This document shows positions 33,394 through 44,640 of a stretch of DNA of 64,000 nt, piece after piece. How positions within the stretch are numbered: the first letter of the stretch is position 1; each line of letters opens with the position of its first letter. Origin of the DNA: Dastarcus helophoroides (lineage: Eukaryota; Arthropoda; Insecta; Coleoptera; Bothrideridae); assembly GCA_028583605.1 (NCBI GenBank), contig CM053329.1:17584455-17648454 (forward strand), in the 5' to 3' direction. Under the pieces are notes generated by a model that was given only the letters and a program-made list of their open reading frames with translations, searched no databases and was not told the DNA's origin. The translations under genes were made by a program, and so were the position numbers.

Positions 33394-34616
33394 AAAATAA
33401 TTTAAAACGCCTTATATAAAAAAAAATCAAAAGATCGCACAAAAAGTCAAATAAAAAAATTTTGGGAACATATTGAAATTTAGAGAACAAGATAAATTTA
33501 AAACTTTGCAATTTTTAGAAAAATTATAAAACGGAATAAAAATTAAAAAATGAAAGCTTTAAGACTCTTTTTGAAAAAGCCAAACTTTCAAAAAGTCGAA
33601 ATTTTCAAAACAAAAAAGTCAAATTTTGAAAATAAAGAATTCTTAAGAAATTTCGACTTTTGTTAGAATTCGAATTTTTGAAAAGTGTCTCAAAGCTTTC
33701 AAAAATTGTTTTTTATTCCTTTTTACGGTTTTTCCAAAAGTTTAAAGGTTTTAAAATTATCGTGGTCTCTAAATTTCAATGTGTTCTCAAGAAAAACGTT
33801 TTTTTCTTAAAGTTTGATATTTTTGTTGTTGTTTCGTCTTTAATTATACGTAATTTGTCTTTTATTTTTTGAATAACTTTAATTTTGACATGATTGGTAT
33901 AACATTATTTCGAAAATAATAAATATCAAAAAAAAAATTTCGAATTCCGAAAAATATCTCAAATTTCAAAAAGTTAAAATATTCAGACAAAGTAACAATT
34001 TAAGCAAAAAAAAGTGGAATTTCCCAAACAAGATGAAATTTAACGAAAAAAAATGGCATATTTAAAACACGACGATCTAAAAAATAAAAAAAAATTATCA
34101 GAAGCTTTCATTTGAGAAACTTTGAAATGCTTATTCTTAAAAGCGAGTCGAAATTTCTAGAAAAAAAAACAGCAATTTAGTATAAAGCCGAAATAAATTA
34201 AATTTGAAAAATATCAGAATTTGTGAATACGTTCAAATTTCTAAAGAAATCGAAATAGTCAAATTGTAAAAAAAGGCAAATTTTCCAAAAAAAACAGTCG
34301 ATTTTAAAAAACTATAAAAAGGACAGATGGTGAAAAAAAGTAAAAGAAGTCAACATTTTGAGTAGAAAATATTATTTTGAATTAGATTAATATTTCGTTT
34401 TTTTATCAATTTTTGAAAAGAAAGAAAAAAGAACGGATATTATAAAAAAGTAAAAGAAACCAAAATTTTGAGCGCAACGTTTAATTTTGACAGGGAAATC
34501 GATATTTTCAAAAAAAGTCAAATATAGAGAAGAGAAAAATGGTCGAAATTTACAATCAGCGCCGGATTTTGAAACACAAAGGTCGAAATTTTGAAGCGAA
34601 AAAGTCTTCCCAACTG
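32714..34616. repeat. AT-rich degenerate repeats, no gene seen
   Basis: A 43-bp tandem duplication starting AGAAGCAGAAAATGTCGAA occupies 33212-33297. An 86-codon plus frame (32787-33047) is Phe/Lys-rich chance ORF. The remainder is A-rich degenerate repeat wording. Confidence 0.5.
33345..33391. repeat. (TA)n microsatellite
   Basis: About 47 bases of alternating TA with one TT interruption. Confidence 0.95.
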
Positions 34617-36121
34617 AATTCTTCTTTTTGCACGAATCCACGGGGGCATTTACTCCTTTCTGCCCTATTATGACTACGCTTGTGGTATCACCCCCTTTCA
34701 GTTAGATATATTTTTGGGTTGACTAAGCCTAACGTATAGAATTGACGGGCTAAAGTCATAGAATCTGAAAGCATGATTGAGAAAAAATGGTGAAGGCGCC
34801 GGACCAAAAATAAATTTAAAATTATGTCAGAGCTGCATGAGTGGCAGAAACACGCTTTCAACTGAATAATAAGTTCCCAAATTAGTTTTAGCTTCTACTT
34901 TAAATATTTTTAGAAGTCAGTTCCAATGAATTCTTCTTTTTGCACGAATCCACTCCTTCCTGCCCTAGTATGACTACGCTTGTGGTATCACCCCCTTTCA
35001 GCTAGATATATCTTTGGGTTGACTAAGCCTAACGTATAGAATTGAGGGCTAAAGTCATAGAATCTGAAAGCATGATTGAGAAAAAATGGTGAAGGCGCCG
35101 GACCAAAAATAAATTTAAAATTGTGTCAGAGCTGCATGACTGGCCGAAACACGCTTTCAACTGAATAATAAGTTCCCAAATTAGTTTTAGCTTCTACTTT
35201 AAATATTTTTAGAAGTCAGTTCCCAATGAATTCTTCTTCTTGCACGAATCCACTCCTTCCTGCCCTATTATGACTACGCTTGTGGTATCACCCCCTTTCA
35301 GCTAGATATATCTTTGGGTTGACTAAGCCTAACGTATAGAATTGACGGGCTAAAGTCATAGAATCTGAAAGCATGATTGAGAAAAAATGGTGAAGGCGCC
35401 GGACCAACAATAAATTTAAAATTGTGTCAGAGCTGCATGAGTGGCAGAAACACGCTTTCAACTGAATAATAAGTTCCCAAATTAGTTTTAGCTTCTACTT
35501 TAAATATTTTTAGAAGTCAGTTCCCAATGAATTCTTCTTTTTGCACGAATCCACTCCTTCCTGCCCTATTATGACTACGCTTGTGGTATCACCCCCTTTC
35601 AGCTAGATATATCTTTGGGTTGACTAAGCCTAACGTATAGAATTGAGGGCTAAAGTCATAGAATCTGAAAGCATGATTGAGAAAAAATGGTGAAGGCGCC
35701 GGACCAACAATAAATTTAAAATTGTGTCAGAGCTGCATGAGTGGCAGAAACACGCTTTCAACTGAATAATAAGTTCCCAAATTAGTTTTAGCTTCTACTT
35801 TAAATATTTTTAGAAGTCAGTTCCCAATGAATTCTTCTTTTTGCACGAATCCACTCCTTCCTGCCCTATTATGACTACGCTTGTGGTATCACCCCCTTTC
35901 AGCTAGATATATCTTTGGGTTGACTAAGTCTAACGTATAGAATTGACGGACTAAAGTCATAGAATCTGAAAGCATGATTGAGAAAAAATGGTGAAGGCGC
36001 CGGACCAACAATAAATTTAAAATTGTGTCAGAGCTGCATGAGTGGCAGAAACACGCTTTCAACTGAATAATAAGTTCCCAAATTAGTTTTAGCTTCTACT
36101 TTAAATATTTTTAGAAGTCAC
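34617..36121. repeat. 300-bp satellite, five units, highly homogeneous
   Basis: Units start at GAATTCTTC: 34617, 34928, 35228, 35529 and 35829. The first is 11 bases longer because of an insertion after ACGAATCCAC. The others differ at only a few positions, so homogenisation is recent. Units 1, 3 and 5 carry GAATTGACGG and units 2 and 4 carry GAATTGAGGG, hinting at a 600-bp dimer. Contains GGTGAAGGCGCCGGACCA and AACACGCTTTCAACTG. No coding frame. Confidence 0.95.
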
Positions 36122-36147
36122 TTATATACTTTTAACTGAATAATGGT

Positions 36148-36220
36148 TGGTGGAACGGACTGGTCATTGATTATTTTCAAAAATTGAAATACAAATCTTG
36201 TCCCCTGAAACCAAGAAAGA
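36148..36220 (-). mobile_element. fold-back element arm fragment
   Basis: GGTTGGTGGAACGGACTGG to CTTGTCCCCTGAAACC and AAGAAAGAATGG, starting 27 bases after the 300-bp array. Confidence 0.65.
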
Positions 36221-36461
36221 ATGGTGGCAAATCGAAGGTATATAGGTTTTCATTTAAACATGTCGTCGGTCGTTATGTCCGTAAAAGAGTGCTTTTTTTG
36301 ACAATTTTATCTTCAATTTTTTCTCTTCTAGAAGAAATCATAATTCATTGAATCTGTTGGTAGAAAATATTAGAATTCCAGATTTTTTTTAGATGTTGAA
36401 TATAAAGAAGGGTTAGTATGTAGTCGATCGTGATATAAAGAAATTTAAAATTTGACTGAAA

Positions 36462-36878
36462 TTACAAAGCACGCAATGCCACAAAACGGGAAATAATGAA
36501 AAAAAAAATGGAGACTGCCGAACCAAGTGAAAACTTAATACTATTATATGACAGCGTTTTTTTTAATTTCGATTCTGTTAACATTAGAGCAAGTTGGTAA
36601 CGAGAATTAGCGTGATGGTGACGCGAATTAGCGTCATGAGATGAATTAGCGTGATGCTGACGCGAATTAGCGTGATGCTGACGCGAATTAGTGTGATGTT
36701 GACGCGAATTAGCGTGATGTTTACGCGAATTAGCGTGATGTTGACGAGAACTAGCGCGAGGGTACCCTAAAACCATAAGTTTCCCCCCTATTAAAAGTTG
36801 CCCAACTGAAGTTTTCACTAAAAAAAGTATAGATTCAAACCCAAATAAAAACTTATTATCTGTGTATATAGGAAGCAA
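36462..36878 (-). CDS. 138-codon open frame with RQHHANS heptapeptide repeats, doubtful gene
   Basis: The frame reads through a 21-bp minisatellite in a phase that gives RQHHANS-type heptads, six or more times in the middle (about residues 45-90). The flanks are hydrophobic and unremarkable: an N-terminal stretch MLPIYTDNKFLFGF and a C-terminal IFFFIISRFVAL. I recognise no family. Since 21 is divisible by three, repeat expansion would keep any frame open, so an open frame here is weak evidence. One unit is 18 bases, still in frame. Most likely non-coding; a secreted or low-complexity protein exon cannot be excluded. Confidence 0.15.
   Translation of the reverse strand: MLPIYTDNKFLFGFESILFLVKTSVGQLLIGGKLMVLGYPRASSRQHHANSRKHHANSRQHHTNSRQHHANSRQHHANSSHDANSRHHHANSRYQLALMLTESKLKKTLSYNSIKFSLGSAVSIFFFIISRFVALRAL
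36601..36763. repeat. 21-bp minisatellite, eight units
   Basis: GAATTAG (last unit GAACTAG) falls at 36604, 36625, 36643, 36664, 36685, 36706, 36727 and 36748: 21-base steps with one 18-base step. Consensus is GCGAATTAGCGTGATGNTGAC without long runs of A or T, in contrast to its surroundings. Confidence 0.9.
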
Positions 36879-37039
36879 ATAGTCGCTCTTAAAATGGAAC
36901 CATCAATATTAGCAAGTCTATTTTCAAAGATTAGTCTGCGGGACGAACTTTACGTAAAATATTGAGTTACCTTTTGGGTACTTAAAAAGCAAAATAAACT
37001 CAGTTGGACGCAATAAGAACAAAACTACAGTGTAAACAT

Positions 37040-37160
37040 TTTGCTGTCAAATTTATACACGTATTGTTTGAAGGTTAGTACTAAATAAAAATTATGTGGA
37101 AAAAATTCTAGTAACGCCATCTATGTGTCATCCTTTGGACTTTTTAAATGGACTGTTAGG
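37040..37160 (-). mobile_element. mariner 5' leader fragment, second copy
   Basis: TTGCTGTCAAATTTATACAC, ACTAAATAAAAATTATG and AGTAACGCCATCTATGTGTC match the leader and terminal region at 32590-32712 with few changes, ending at GGACTGTTAGG. No transposase follows, so this is an end fragment or a deletion derivative. Confidence 0.75.
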
Positions 37161-37242
37161 TTTTTCAGTCGAGCGGGAGTTCTCTCTTTATAATATTAAT
37201 ATGGATTAGTTATTACTTTAATTAATAACATTAAACTTGGTT

Positions 37243-37432
37243 TGATGGAACGGACTGGTCCTTGGTTATCTTCAAAAATTGAAAAACAGAACTTGTCCCC
37301 TGAAACCAAGAAAAATGAAAAAACACAACAGTTTCTCTCTGAAGATGACAGCTTGGCGCGTTAGAGCAACCTTTTGTGTTTTTTAATTTTTCTTGGTTTC
37401 AGGGGACAAGTTCTGTTTTTCAATTAAACTTG
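37243..37432. mobile_element. fold-back element, both arms
   Basis: Complete left arm GATGGAACGGACTGGTCC to AAAAAACACAACAG; centre CTCTCTGAAGATGACAGC; then TTGGCGCGTTAGAGCAACC, where the second stem II strand and GAAAC are deleted, followed by the right arm TTCTTGGTTTCAGGGG to CTGTTTTTCAATT. Adjoins the next copy directly. Confidence 0.75.
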
Positions 37433-37603
37433 GTATACAAATCTCGTCCCCTGAAACCAAGAGAAGAGATAGCACAGTACCTCTCTGAAGATGATAGCTT
37501 GCCTATCGAAACGCGTTGTCGTGATTTTTAATCTTTTTTTTCAGGGGACAAAATTTGTATATCAACTTTTGAAAATAACCAAGGACCAGTTGGTTCCATC
37601 AAA
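37433..37603. mobile_element. fold-back element, second copy back to back
   Basis: Short left arm ATACAAATCTCGTCCCCTG, centre CTCTCTGAAGATGATAGC, TTG, CCTATC, GAAACGCGTT, then GTCG where AGAG would be needed, so stem I is broken. Right arm TTTTTTCAGGGGACAAAAT to AACCAAGGACCAGTTGGTTCC. Confidence 0.7.
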
Positions 37604-38529
37604 ACATTAAAATTTCGTACGAAACAAGCAAACATTCCCTGAAAAGGTGAATTTTTGGAAAATGTGTAAAAATAAATGTCCTAAAAACTAAATGTTGCAA
37701 AAAATAAAATGTGCACGTTTTCCATTGCCTCGTAATTACATATTTCGTTAAAAATCGAATACCTAGAAGGTTTCCAGAATCATAAAGTACGAAATAATTG
37801 CCTAGGAAGGCGTATACATGTGCAGTTCAGTTATGGCATTAATTATTCCGCATATTACCCGTTTGAAATTCACTTTTTGCTGGATAGCATTAACAACTCA
37901 GTAATTCAGATAAAGTGTTCATGTTTTCTCTATTTTATATGATAATCAAGGCTCAGTGTCCCACATTAAGTATAAATTTTATCTTTAGTGCTTTTCTGGA
38001 TTTTATTTCCATACCACTTAAGATTTTGCAATGCATTGCAAATAAGCCCCGGCTACACGGTAAGAGATTTTTAAATGTAGGACCAATTTACAATAAATTA
38101 CAAGAACTATAAAAAGGCCGGCATTGAATCAACTCCAACTGGATTGAGCTGTAAAACGACCTCCTTTTGGCTCCATATGTTCTTCAGCGCCCGAGTATGT
38201 TTTATATTCAATACTAAACCGACTGTTCAAGTTTTATGGTTAAATATTACCTTTCTGGTAATTTACTTAAAAATATTTAGAATTGAACACGATCAAATTG
38301 TGTCATAGGGTAGCTAAGAATGCAGAGACAGTATCAGTTTTATAAAAGAAAAACTGACGAAAGAATTGACGAATTAAAAAAATATATAGGATATATCTAG
38401 CATTCTAAAATCATCCCCGTAGATTTAGAAAAAAGTTTCTTAATAAAAGACTTGATAACAACCAATTGCCTCTTTGTAAAAACTAATCTGTTTACAGGCA
38501 ATTATTTTTCTCCATCAATAAATCCCAAT
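37604..38529. other. low-copy DNA, no gene seen
   Basis: The 65-codon frame at 37915-38112 has a hydrophobic N-terminus but no recognised domain. Confidence 0.35.
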
Positions 38530-38640
38530 CAACATATAAATGCGAAAAATGTGTCTGTCTGTCTGTCCGCGTATTTGTTGGCCTTTCACGGCTCGACTAC
38601 TGAACCGATTTCAACGAAATTTGGTGTAGAAAATCCTTAA
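38530..38640 (+). mobile_element. dispersed insect repeat with TGTC run, possibly a Helitron-type end
   Basis: ATAAATGCGAAAAATGTG, then TGTCTGTCTGTC, then CACGGCTCGACTACTGAACC and GATTTCAACGAAATTTGG. This combination is familiar from many insect genomes as a mobile-element end, in my recollection of Helitron type. I see no Rep/helicase or matching 3' hairpin terminus nearby, so the class is a guess. Confidence 0.4.
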
Positions 38641-39605
38641 AACCTAAGGTAGAAAACAAACTCCCTTTTGTTATAAAAAACTGTAACCATCACTTCGAAA
38701 TTAATGTTTTATTCAGAAATCACGATTATTTGACGGTGTCATTTCTTTCTGAACTAAAAACAATTATTCCGTCTGATTTCGGGATGCAGTCGCTAGTAGT
38801 AGCTAGTTATTCACAAATGTTTAACTTTATAAACTTCAAGTTTGTGGACTTTTGATTTTCATTTGTGTCACGATCACAATTTCTCAGGAACAAGCTACCG
38901 AGTTGACATCGTCTGCATTTTGATGAATTTCTCGATCGAAACGGATACGATTCTTGTCATTTAAATCAGTAGGTAAATAGGAAACAAGGTTTTTCCTATT
39001 CAGTAATTGTTTGTGGAAACAATAAGTCATTGACGAAACCGACGATTTCTAGGAGGTCTGAAATGAAGCGTTAGGCGCGCAAGAAAGGAAGATACGTCGC
39101 TCGTAGACATTTTATGAAGTAGCCGTTATTTGTTAAGAATATAAACACCTCTACTACTTTTACTGCTAAATCGATCATAAAGTCGTAACTTTAATGTTTT
39201 ATGGGCCAGCCAGGTGTTTGTGCTACAAGTGGTTCTGAATTCGTAAATACGATTTTTTAGGGGACCATTAACCGAATACCGGCGCATTCTGATTTCATTC
39301 TTCATCTCCGCTAAGAGAAAAAAATATTGAAATTATTTTTTTATGCAGATGGCTAACATTTCGAAATGAAACGAAATTCTTGGACCTCATGTCCGAATGA
39401 TGTCCAAAACCTGTGGATATTTAGAGTTTATAGTCAAGAGATCAACAAAAAATTAGATTTTACGTAAAAAAAGTTGGAGAATTTTCGAGGAAAGAAGAAC
39501 GAAATTTCGTAAGAAAACTTCAAAACAAAATTTAGAAAAAAATGGGTATTACAATGATAACTACCGTTTACAAATGATATAATTGGGACTGAAAAAAAAT
39601 GTAAA
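38641..39605. other. low-copy AT-rich DNA, no gene seen
   Basis: No open frame longer than about 60 codons and no visible repeat structure. Confidence 0.35.
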
Positions 39606-40362
39606 CAATATTTTAAAAAAGACTCGACTGTCGAAACGCCTTAGAGCAACGTTTGTTGTGTTTTTTAATCTTTCTTGATTTTAGAGGACAAGTTCTGCAT
39701 TTCAATTTTTGACATTCTTAATCACAGTGGAAATTATGAAAAAATGTGTAAATTTCCAAAATCGAGATTCTCCAATGGAATAAAAAATGTCAGGAGTAAA
39801 ATTTTTCCTAAAAAAGTAAACATTTCGAGTTATTACAATAATAGCTGCTGTTTACAAACGACATAACTGGAACTGAAAAAAAGTAAACGATATTTTAAAA
39901 AAGATTCGAATTTTTAGAAAAGCCAAAGAAGTCAAATTTTGGCGAAAAAATCTAAATTTCGAAGTCGTAATCTAAAAAGTGTAAGCTTCAAGAAAAAATA
40001 AAAATTGTAAAAAAGACTGAAAGTCAATATTTTGAGAAAGTATCAAAAATTTTACAGAAGTCGAAATTTACAAGAAAAGAATTTAAATATGGAGAGACAG
40101 ATGACAATTTGAAATTTGAAATTTGAAAATCTGAAAAAAAAATCGAAATTTTCAAAAAGAGTCAAAATTTCAAGAAAAGACAAAAGTGTCAAATATTTAA
40201 AATTTAAAATAGGTTAAGTTATTTACTAAAACCAAATATTTGTAATAATATTGCACAATGTTGTTAAAAATATTCCAATAGGTTTTTAAAAAGTCAAAGC
40301 TTTCCAAAAAAAAATGAATTAAAAAGAACGAAATATGAAGAAATTGTTGACATCCTTAAATT

Positions 40363-40600
40363 TGGTGGAACGGACTGGTCCTTGGTTATCTTCGAAAATT
40401 GAAATACAGAACTTGTCCCCTGAAACCAAGAAAGATTAAAAAACCGAACAAACGTTGCTCTAACGCGTGTCATCTTCAGAGAGATACTCTCTGACGATGA
40501 CAGCTTGGCTGTCGAAACGCTTAGAGCAACGTTTGTTGTGTTTCTTAATCTTTCTTGGTTTCAGGAGACAAGTTCTGTATTTCAATTTTTGACATTCCTA
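40363..40600. mobile_element. fold-back element in array unit 1
   Basis: Both arms are present. Centre CTCT, CTGACGA, T, GACAGC, TTG, GCTGTC, GAA, then ACGC-TTAGAG: one G of the stem III palindrome is lost, so the ribozyme is probably broken. The left arm lacks the second stem-loop, making the palindrome asymmetric. Confidence 0.8.
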
Positions 40601-41215
40601 ATCACAGTGGAAATTATGAAAAAATGTGTAATTTTCAAAATCGAGATTCTCCAATGGAATAAAAAATCTCAGAAGAAGTAAAATTTTTCCTAAAAAAGTA
40701 AACATTTCGAGTTATTACAATAATAGCTGCTGTTTACAAACGACATAACTGGAACTGAAAAAAGGTAAACGATATTTTAAAAAAGATTCGAATTTTTAGA
40801 AAAGCCAAAGAAGTCAAATTTTAGCGAAAAAATTCGAAATTTCGAAGTCGTAATCTAAAAAGTGTAAGCTTCGAGCAAAAATAAAAATTATAAAAAAGAC
40901 TGAAAGTCAATATTTTGAGAAAGTATCAACAATTTAACAAAAGTCGGAATTTACAAGAAAAGAATTAAAATTTCGAGAAACAGATGACAATTTGAAAGAA
41001 AATCGAAATCTTCAAAAAGAGTCAAAATTTCGAGAAAAGACAAAAGTGTTAAATATTTAAAATAAGTTAAAATTTTAACTAACACCAAATATTTTTAATA
41101 ATGTTGAACAATGTTGTTAAAAATATTCAAATAAGTTTTTAAAAAGTCAAAGCTTTTCAAAAAAAATAAATTGAAAAGAACGAAATATGAAGAAATTGTT
41201 GACACTCTTAAATTT

Positions 41216-41440
41216 GGTGGAACGGACTGGTCCTTGGTTATCTTCAAAAATTGAAATACAGAACTTGTCCCCTGAAACCAAGAAGGATTAAAAACACAAC
41301 AAAAGTTGCTCTAACGCATGTCATCTTCAAAGATAGTCTCTGAATATGACAGCTTGGCTGTCGAAACGCATTAGAGCAACGTTTGTCGTGTTTTTTAATC
41401 CTTTTTGGTTTCAGGGGAAAAGTTCTGTATTTCAATTTTT
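41216..41440. mobile_element. fold-back element in array unit 2
   Basis: Both arms present. The core reads CTGAATA, with the essential G of CTGANGA replaced by T, and stem III reads ACGCAT. Predicted inactive. Confidence 0.8.
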
Positions 41441-42066
41441 GACATTCTTAATCACAGTGGAAATTATGAAAAAATGTGTTAATTTTTAAAATCGAGATTC
41501 TCCAATGGAATAAAAAATGTCAGAAGGAGTAAAATTTTTCCTAAAAAAGTAAACATTTCGAATTATTACAATAATAGCTGCTGTTTACAAACGACATAAC
41601 TGGAACTGAAAAAAGTGAACGATATTTTAAAAAAGCTACGAATTTTTAGAAAAGCCAAAGAAGTCAAAATTTGGCGAAAAAAATCGAAATTTCGAAGTCG
41701 TAATCTAAAAAGTGTAAGCTTCAAGAAAAAATAAAAATTATAAAAAAGACTGAAAGTCAATATTTTGAGAAAGTATCAACAATTTTACAAAAGTCGGAAT
41801 TTACAAGAAAAGAATTAAATTTCGAGAAACAAATGACAATTTTAAAGAAAATCGAAATTTCAAAAATGAGTCAAAATTTCGAGAAAAGACAAAAGTGTTA
41901 AATATTTAAAATAAGTTAAAATTTTAACTAACACCAAATATTTTTAATAATGTTGAACAATGTTGTTAAAAATATTCAAATAAATTTTTAAAAAGTCAAA
42001 GCTTTTCAAAAAAAAAATAAATTGAAAAGAATGAAATATGAAGAAATTGTTGACATTCTTAAATTT

Positions 42067-42292
42067 GGTGGAACGGACTGGTCCTTGGTTATCTTCAAAA
42101 ATTGAAACACTGAACTTGTCCCCTGAAACCAAGAAGGATTAAAAACACAGCAGAAGTTGCTCTAACGCGTGTCATCTTCAGAGATACTCTCTGACGATGA
42201 CAGCTTGGCTGTCGAAACGCTTAGAGTAACGTTTGTTGTGTTTCTTAATCTTTCTTGGTTTCCGGAGACAAGTTCTGTATTTCAATTTTTGA
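42067..42292. mobile_element. fold-back element in array unit 3
   Basis: Core CTGACGA and stem II intact; stem III is ACGC-TTAGAG as in unit 1, lacking one G. Units 1 and 3 sharing this lesion, unlike units 2 and 4, suggests a dimeric arrangement. Confidence 0.8.
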
Positions 42293-42917
42293 CATTCTTA
42301 ATCACAGTGGAAATTATGAAAAAATGTGTAAATTTCCAAAATCGAGATTCTCCAATGGAATAAAAAATGTCAGAAGGAGTAAAATTTTTCCTAAAAAAGT
42401 AAACATTTCGAGTTATTACAATAGTAGCTGCTGTTTACAAACGACATAACTGGAACTGAAAAAAAGTAAACGATATTTTAAAAAAGATTCGAATTTTTAG
42501 AAAAGCCAAAGAAGTCAAATTTTGGCGAAAAAAATCGAAATTTCGAAGTCGTAATCTAAAAAGTGTAAGCTTCAAGAAAAAATAAAAATTATAAAAAAGA
42601 CTGAAAGTCAATATTTTGAGAAAGTATCAACAATTTTACAAAAGTCGGAATTTACAAGAAAAGAATTAAAATTTCGAGAAACAGATGACAATTTGAAAGA
42701 AAATCGAAATCTTCAAAAAGAGTCAAAATTTCGAGAAAAGACAAAAGTGTTAAATATTTAAAATAAGTTAAAATTTTAACTAACACCAAATATTTTTAAT
42801 AATGTTGAACAATGTTGTTAAAAATATTCAAATAAGTTTTTAAAAAGTCAAAGCTTTTCAAAAAAAAATAAATTGAAAAGAACGAAATATGAAGAAATTG
42901 TTGACATTCTTAAATTT

Positions 42918-43147
42918 GGTAGAACGGACTGGTCCTTGGTTATCTTCAAAAATTAAAATACAGAACTTGTCCCCTGAAACCAAGAAGGATTAAAAACACA
43001 ACAAAAGTTACTCTAACGCGTGTCATCTTCAGAGAGATACTCTCTGACGATGACAGCTTGGCTGTCGAAACGCGTTAGAGCAACGTTTGTCGTGTTTTTT
43101 AATCCTTCTTGGTTTCAGGGGAAAAGTTCTGTATTTCAATTTTTGAC
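42918..43147. mobile_element. fold-back element in array unit 4, best-preserved core
   Basis: Left arm from GGTAGAACGGACTGG to CTCTAACGCGTGTCATC; right arm with complete hammerhead-like core at 43040-43080 followed by CAACGTTTGTCGTG and TTCTTGGTTTCAGGGG. Confidence 0.8.
43040..43080 (+). ncRNA. hammerhead-like core in satellite unit
   Basis: CTCT (43040-43043), CTGACGA (43044-43050), extra T, GACAGC, loop TTG, GCTGTC (six perfect pairs), GAA (43067-43069), ACG-CGT, T (43076), AGAG (43077-43080) pairing with CTCT. All core bases are present; the bulged T before stem II is the one deviation. Confidence 0.5.
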
Positions 43148-43490
43148 ATTCTTAGTCACAGTGGAAATTTAGGAAAATTTTTCCTAAAAAAGTAAATATT
43201 TCGAGTTATTACAATAATAGCTGCTGTTTACAAACGACATAACTGGAACTGAAAAAAAGTAAACGATATTTTAAAAAGGATTCGAATTTTTAGAAAAGCC
43301 AAAGAAGTCAAATTTTGGCGAAAAATTCCAAATTTCGAAGTCGTAATCTAAAAAGTGTAAGCTTCAAGAAAAAATAAAAATTATAAAAAAGACTGAAAGT
43401 CACTTTTGTTAAAAATATTCAAATAAGTTTTTAAAAAGTCAAAGCTTTTCAAAAAAAATAAATTGAAAAGAACGAAATATGAAGAAATTG

Positions 43491-44640
43491 TCTTAAATTT
43501 AAATTTTTCAAAAAAGAAGTCCAAGTACTTTTCAATACGAAACTGTTTTATTAACTACTAAAGACAACATATAACAAGGATATATTTTTTGAATGATTTA
43601 CTACTGAAATTTTTGTTTCTGATCAAGGAGCTTGTTATCAAAAAGGAAACCTTCTACACCAAACAACTCTTCCAAGAAAAATGTTTAAGTTGGGCGTATT
43701 TTTAACTTAAAATTTAACATTTCAAAGATGTAAACGTGCAGCGTCTGGTGGACCCACCGTAGAAGTTTTAAAATAAACTCCCGCTATTTAGAAAGATAAT
43801 CATGCAAAATTTGTAAATAAAGTTATCTTACCGTCGCAACACAGGCACGTTTGTTTTTAGCTGATGTTGTAAACAAAAATGAAACAGATTCCACAATGTT
43901 TATTAATGATGGCGTCGCTTCAAGAAGCCATGGCACTCGAGGCGGTTCGTATACTCGACACTCTTCCCAATATAACGACTTCATGGTGAATTGCCAGCTG
44001 TTTCGACCTACCCATAGGTTTAGAGAGTGATAGGTTTAGAGAGCGATCCCTATAAAAATGGAGGGAAACTTGAACTTTCTAAACATTTAAGCGAAAGTTT
44101 GCATCGAACACCGATTTTTTTCTTAACTGAATCACTTCTAATTGGTATATTATTTGAAAGGGGATCATCGATTGTATCTTTTTAATTCTGAAACAAAGGC
44201 ATTTATTATTATTATTTTGTCAGATTTTTTTTCTCTGATTATTGAAGCTGTATGAGAATTTTTATTGGTTTAGGCACTTAAACAATTAAAAAAATTACGT
44301 CAGCTGGATCCAAGTGCATTAATGAAGTAAGAAGAGTAGCTTACCCCTTGTTAATCAAAAAATTAAATTCAGTGAAACTTTTTAAAGAAAAGTTATAAAA
44401 ATTTTACAGACTCCTCATTCAAGTCTAGACTGATTAATAGGTCCTTTATTTTTCAACAACGTAAATGAAATTAAAATGGGAATTAATACTTTAAGTTTAA
44501 CATTTCAAGGATAAACTCGAAAAGTGAAGTATGAGTGAATCAAAATTTTGATTAAAAAAAATTTTAATAAGATTAGATTTCCAAAGAAAGTTGAAATTTG
44601 AGAAAAAATCGACATTTTAAATTGAAATTAAAAAACATGA
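43491..44640. other. low-copy DNA, no gene seen
   Basis: The stretch 43720-44080 is less AT-biased. ATAGGTTTAGAGAG occurs twice in tandem (about 44015-44042), followed by CCCTATAAAAATGG, a TATA-like word with nothing recognisable downstream. Confidence 0.35.

Larger units (their letters stand above)
39606..43490. repeat. 851-bp tandem array whose unit contains the fold-back element
   Basis: The fold-back left end GGTGGAACGG recurs at 40363, 41216, 42067 and 42918 (GGTAGAACGG), spacing 853, 851 and 851. Between fold-back copies lies about 620 bp of A-rich DNA with GACATTCTTAATCACAGTGG, CTGCTGTTTACAAACGAC and GAAGTCGTAATCTAAAAAG. The first unit enters with only a right arm (about 39620), and the last has an internal deletion after 43400. 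Unit identity is high by eye, so the array is young. Confidence 0.92.

Noticed and set aside
38340..38380. CTGACGA near 38350 as another hammerhead
   Set aside because: No GAAA box, stem II or stem I partner follows.
44050..44070. CCCTATAAAAATGG as a gene promoter
   Set aside because: No open frame or initiator-linked gene downstream; isolated TATA-like words are expected in AT-rich DNA.
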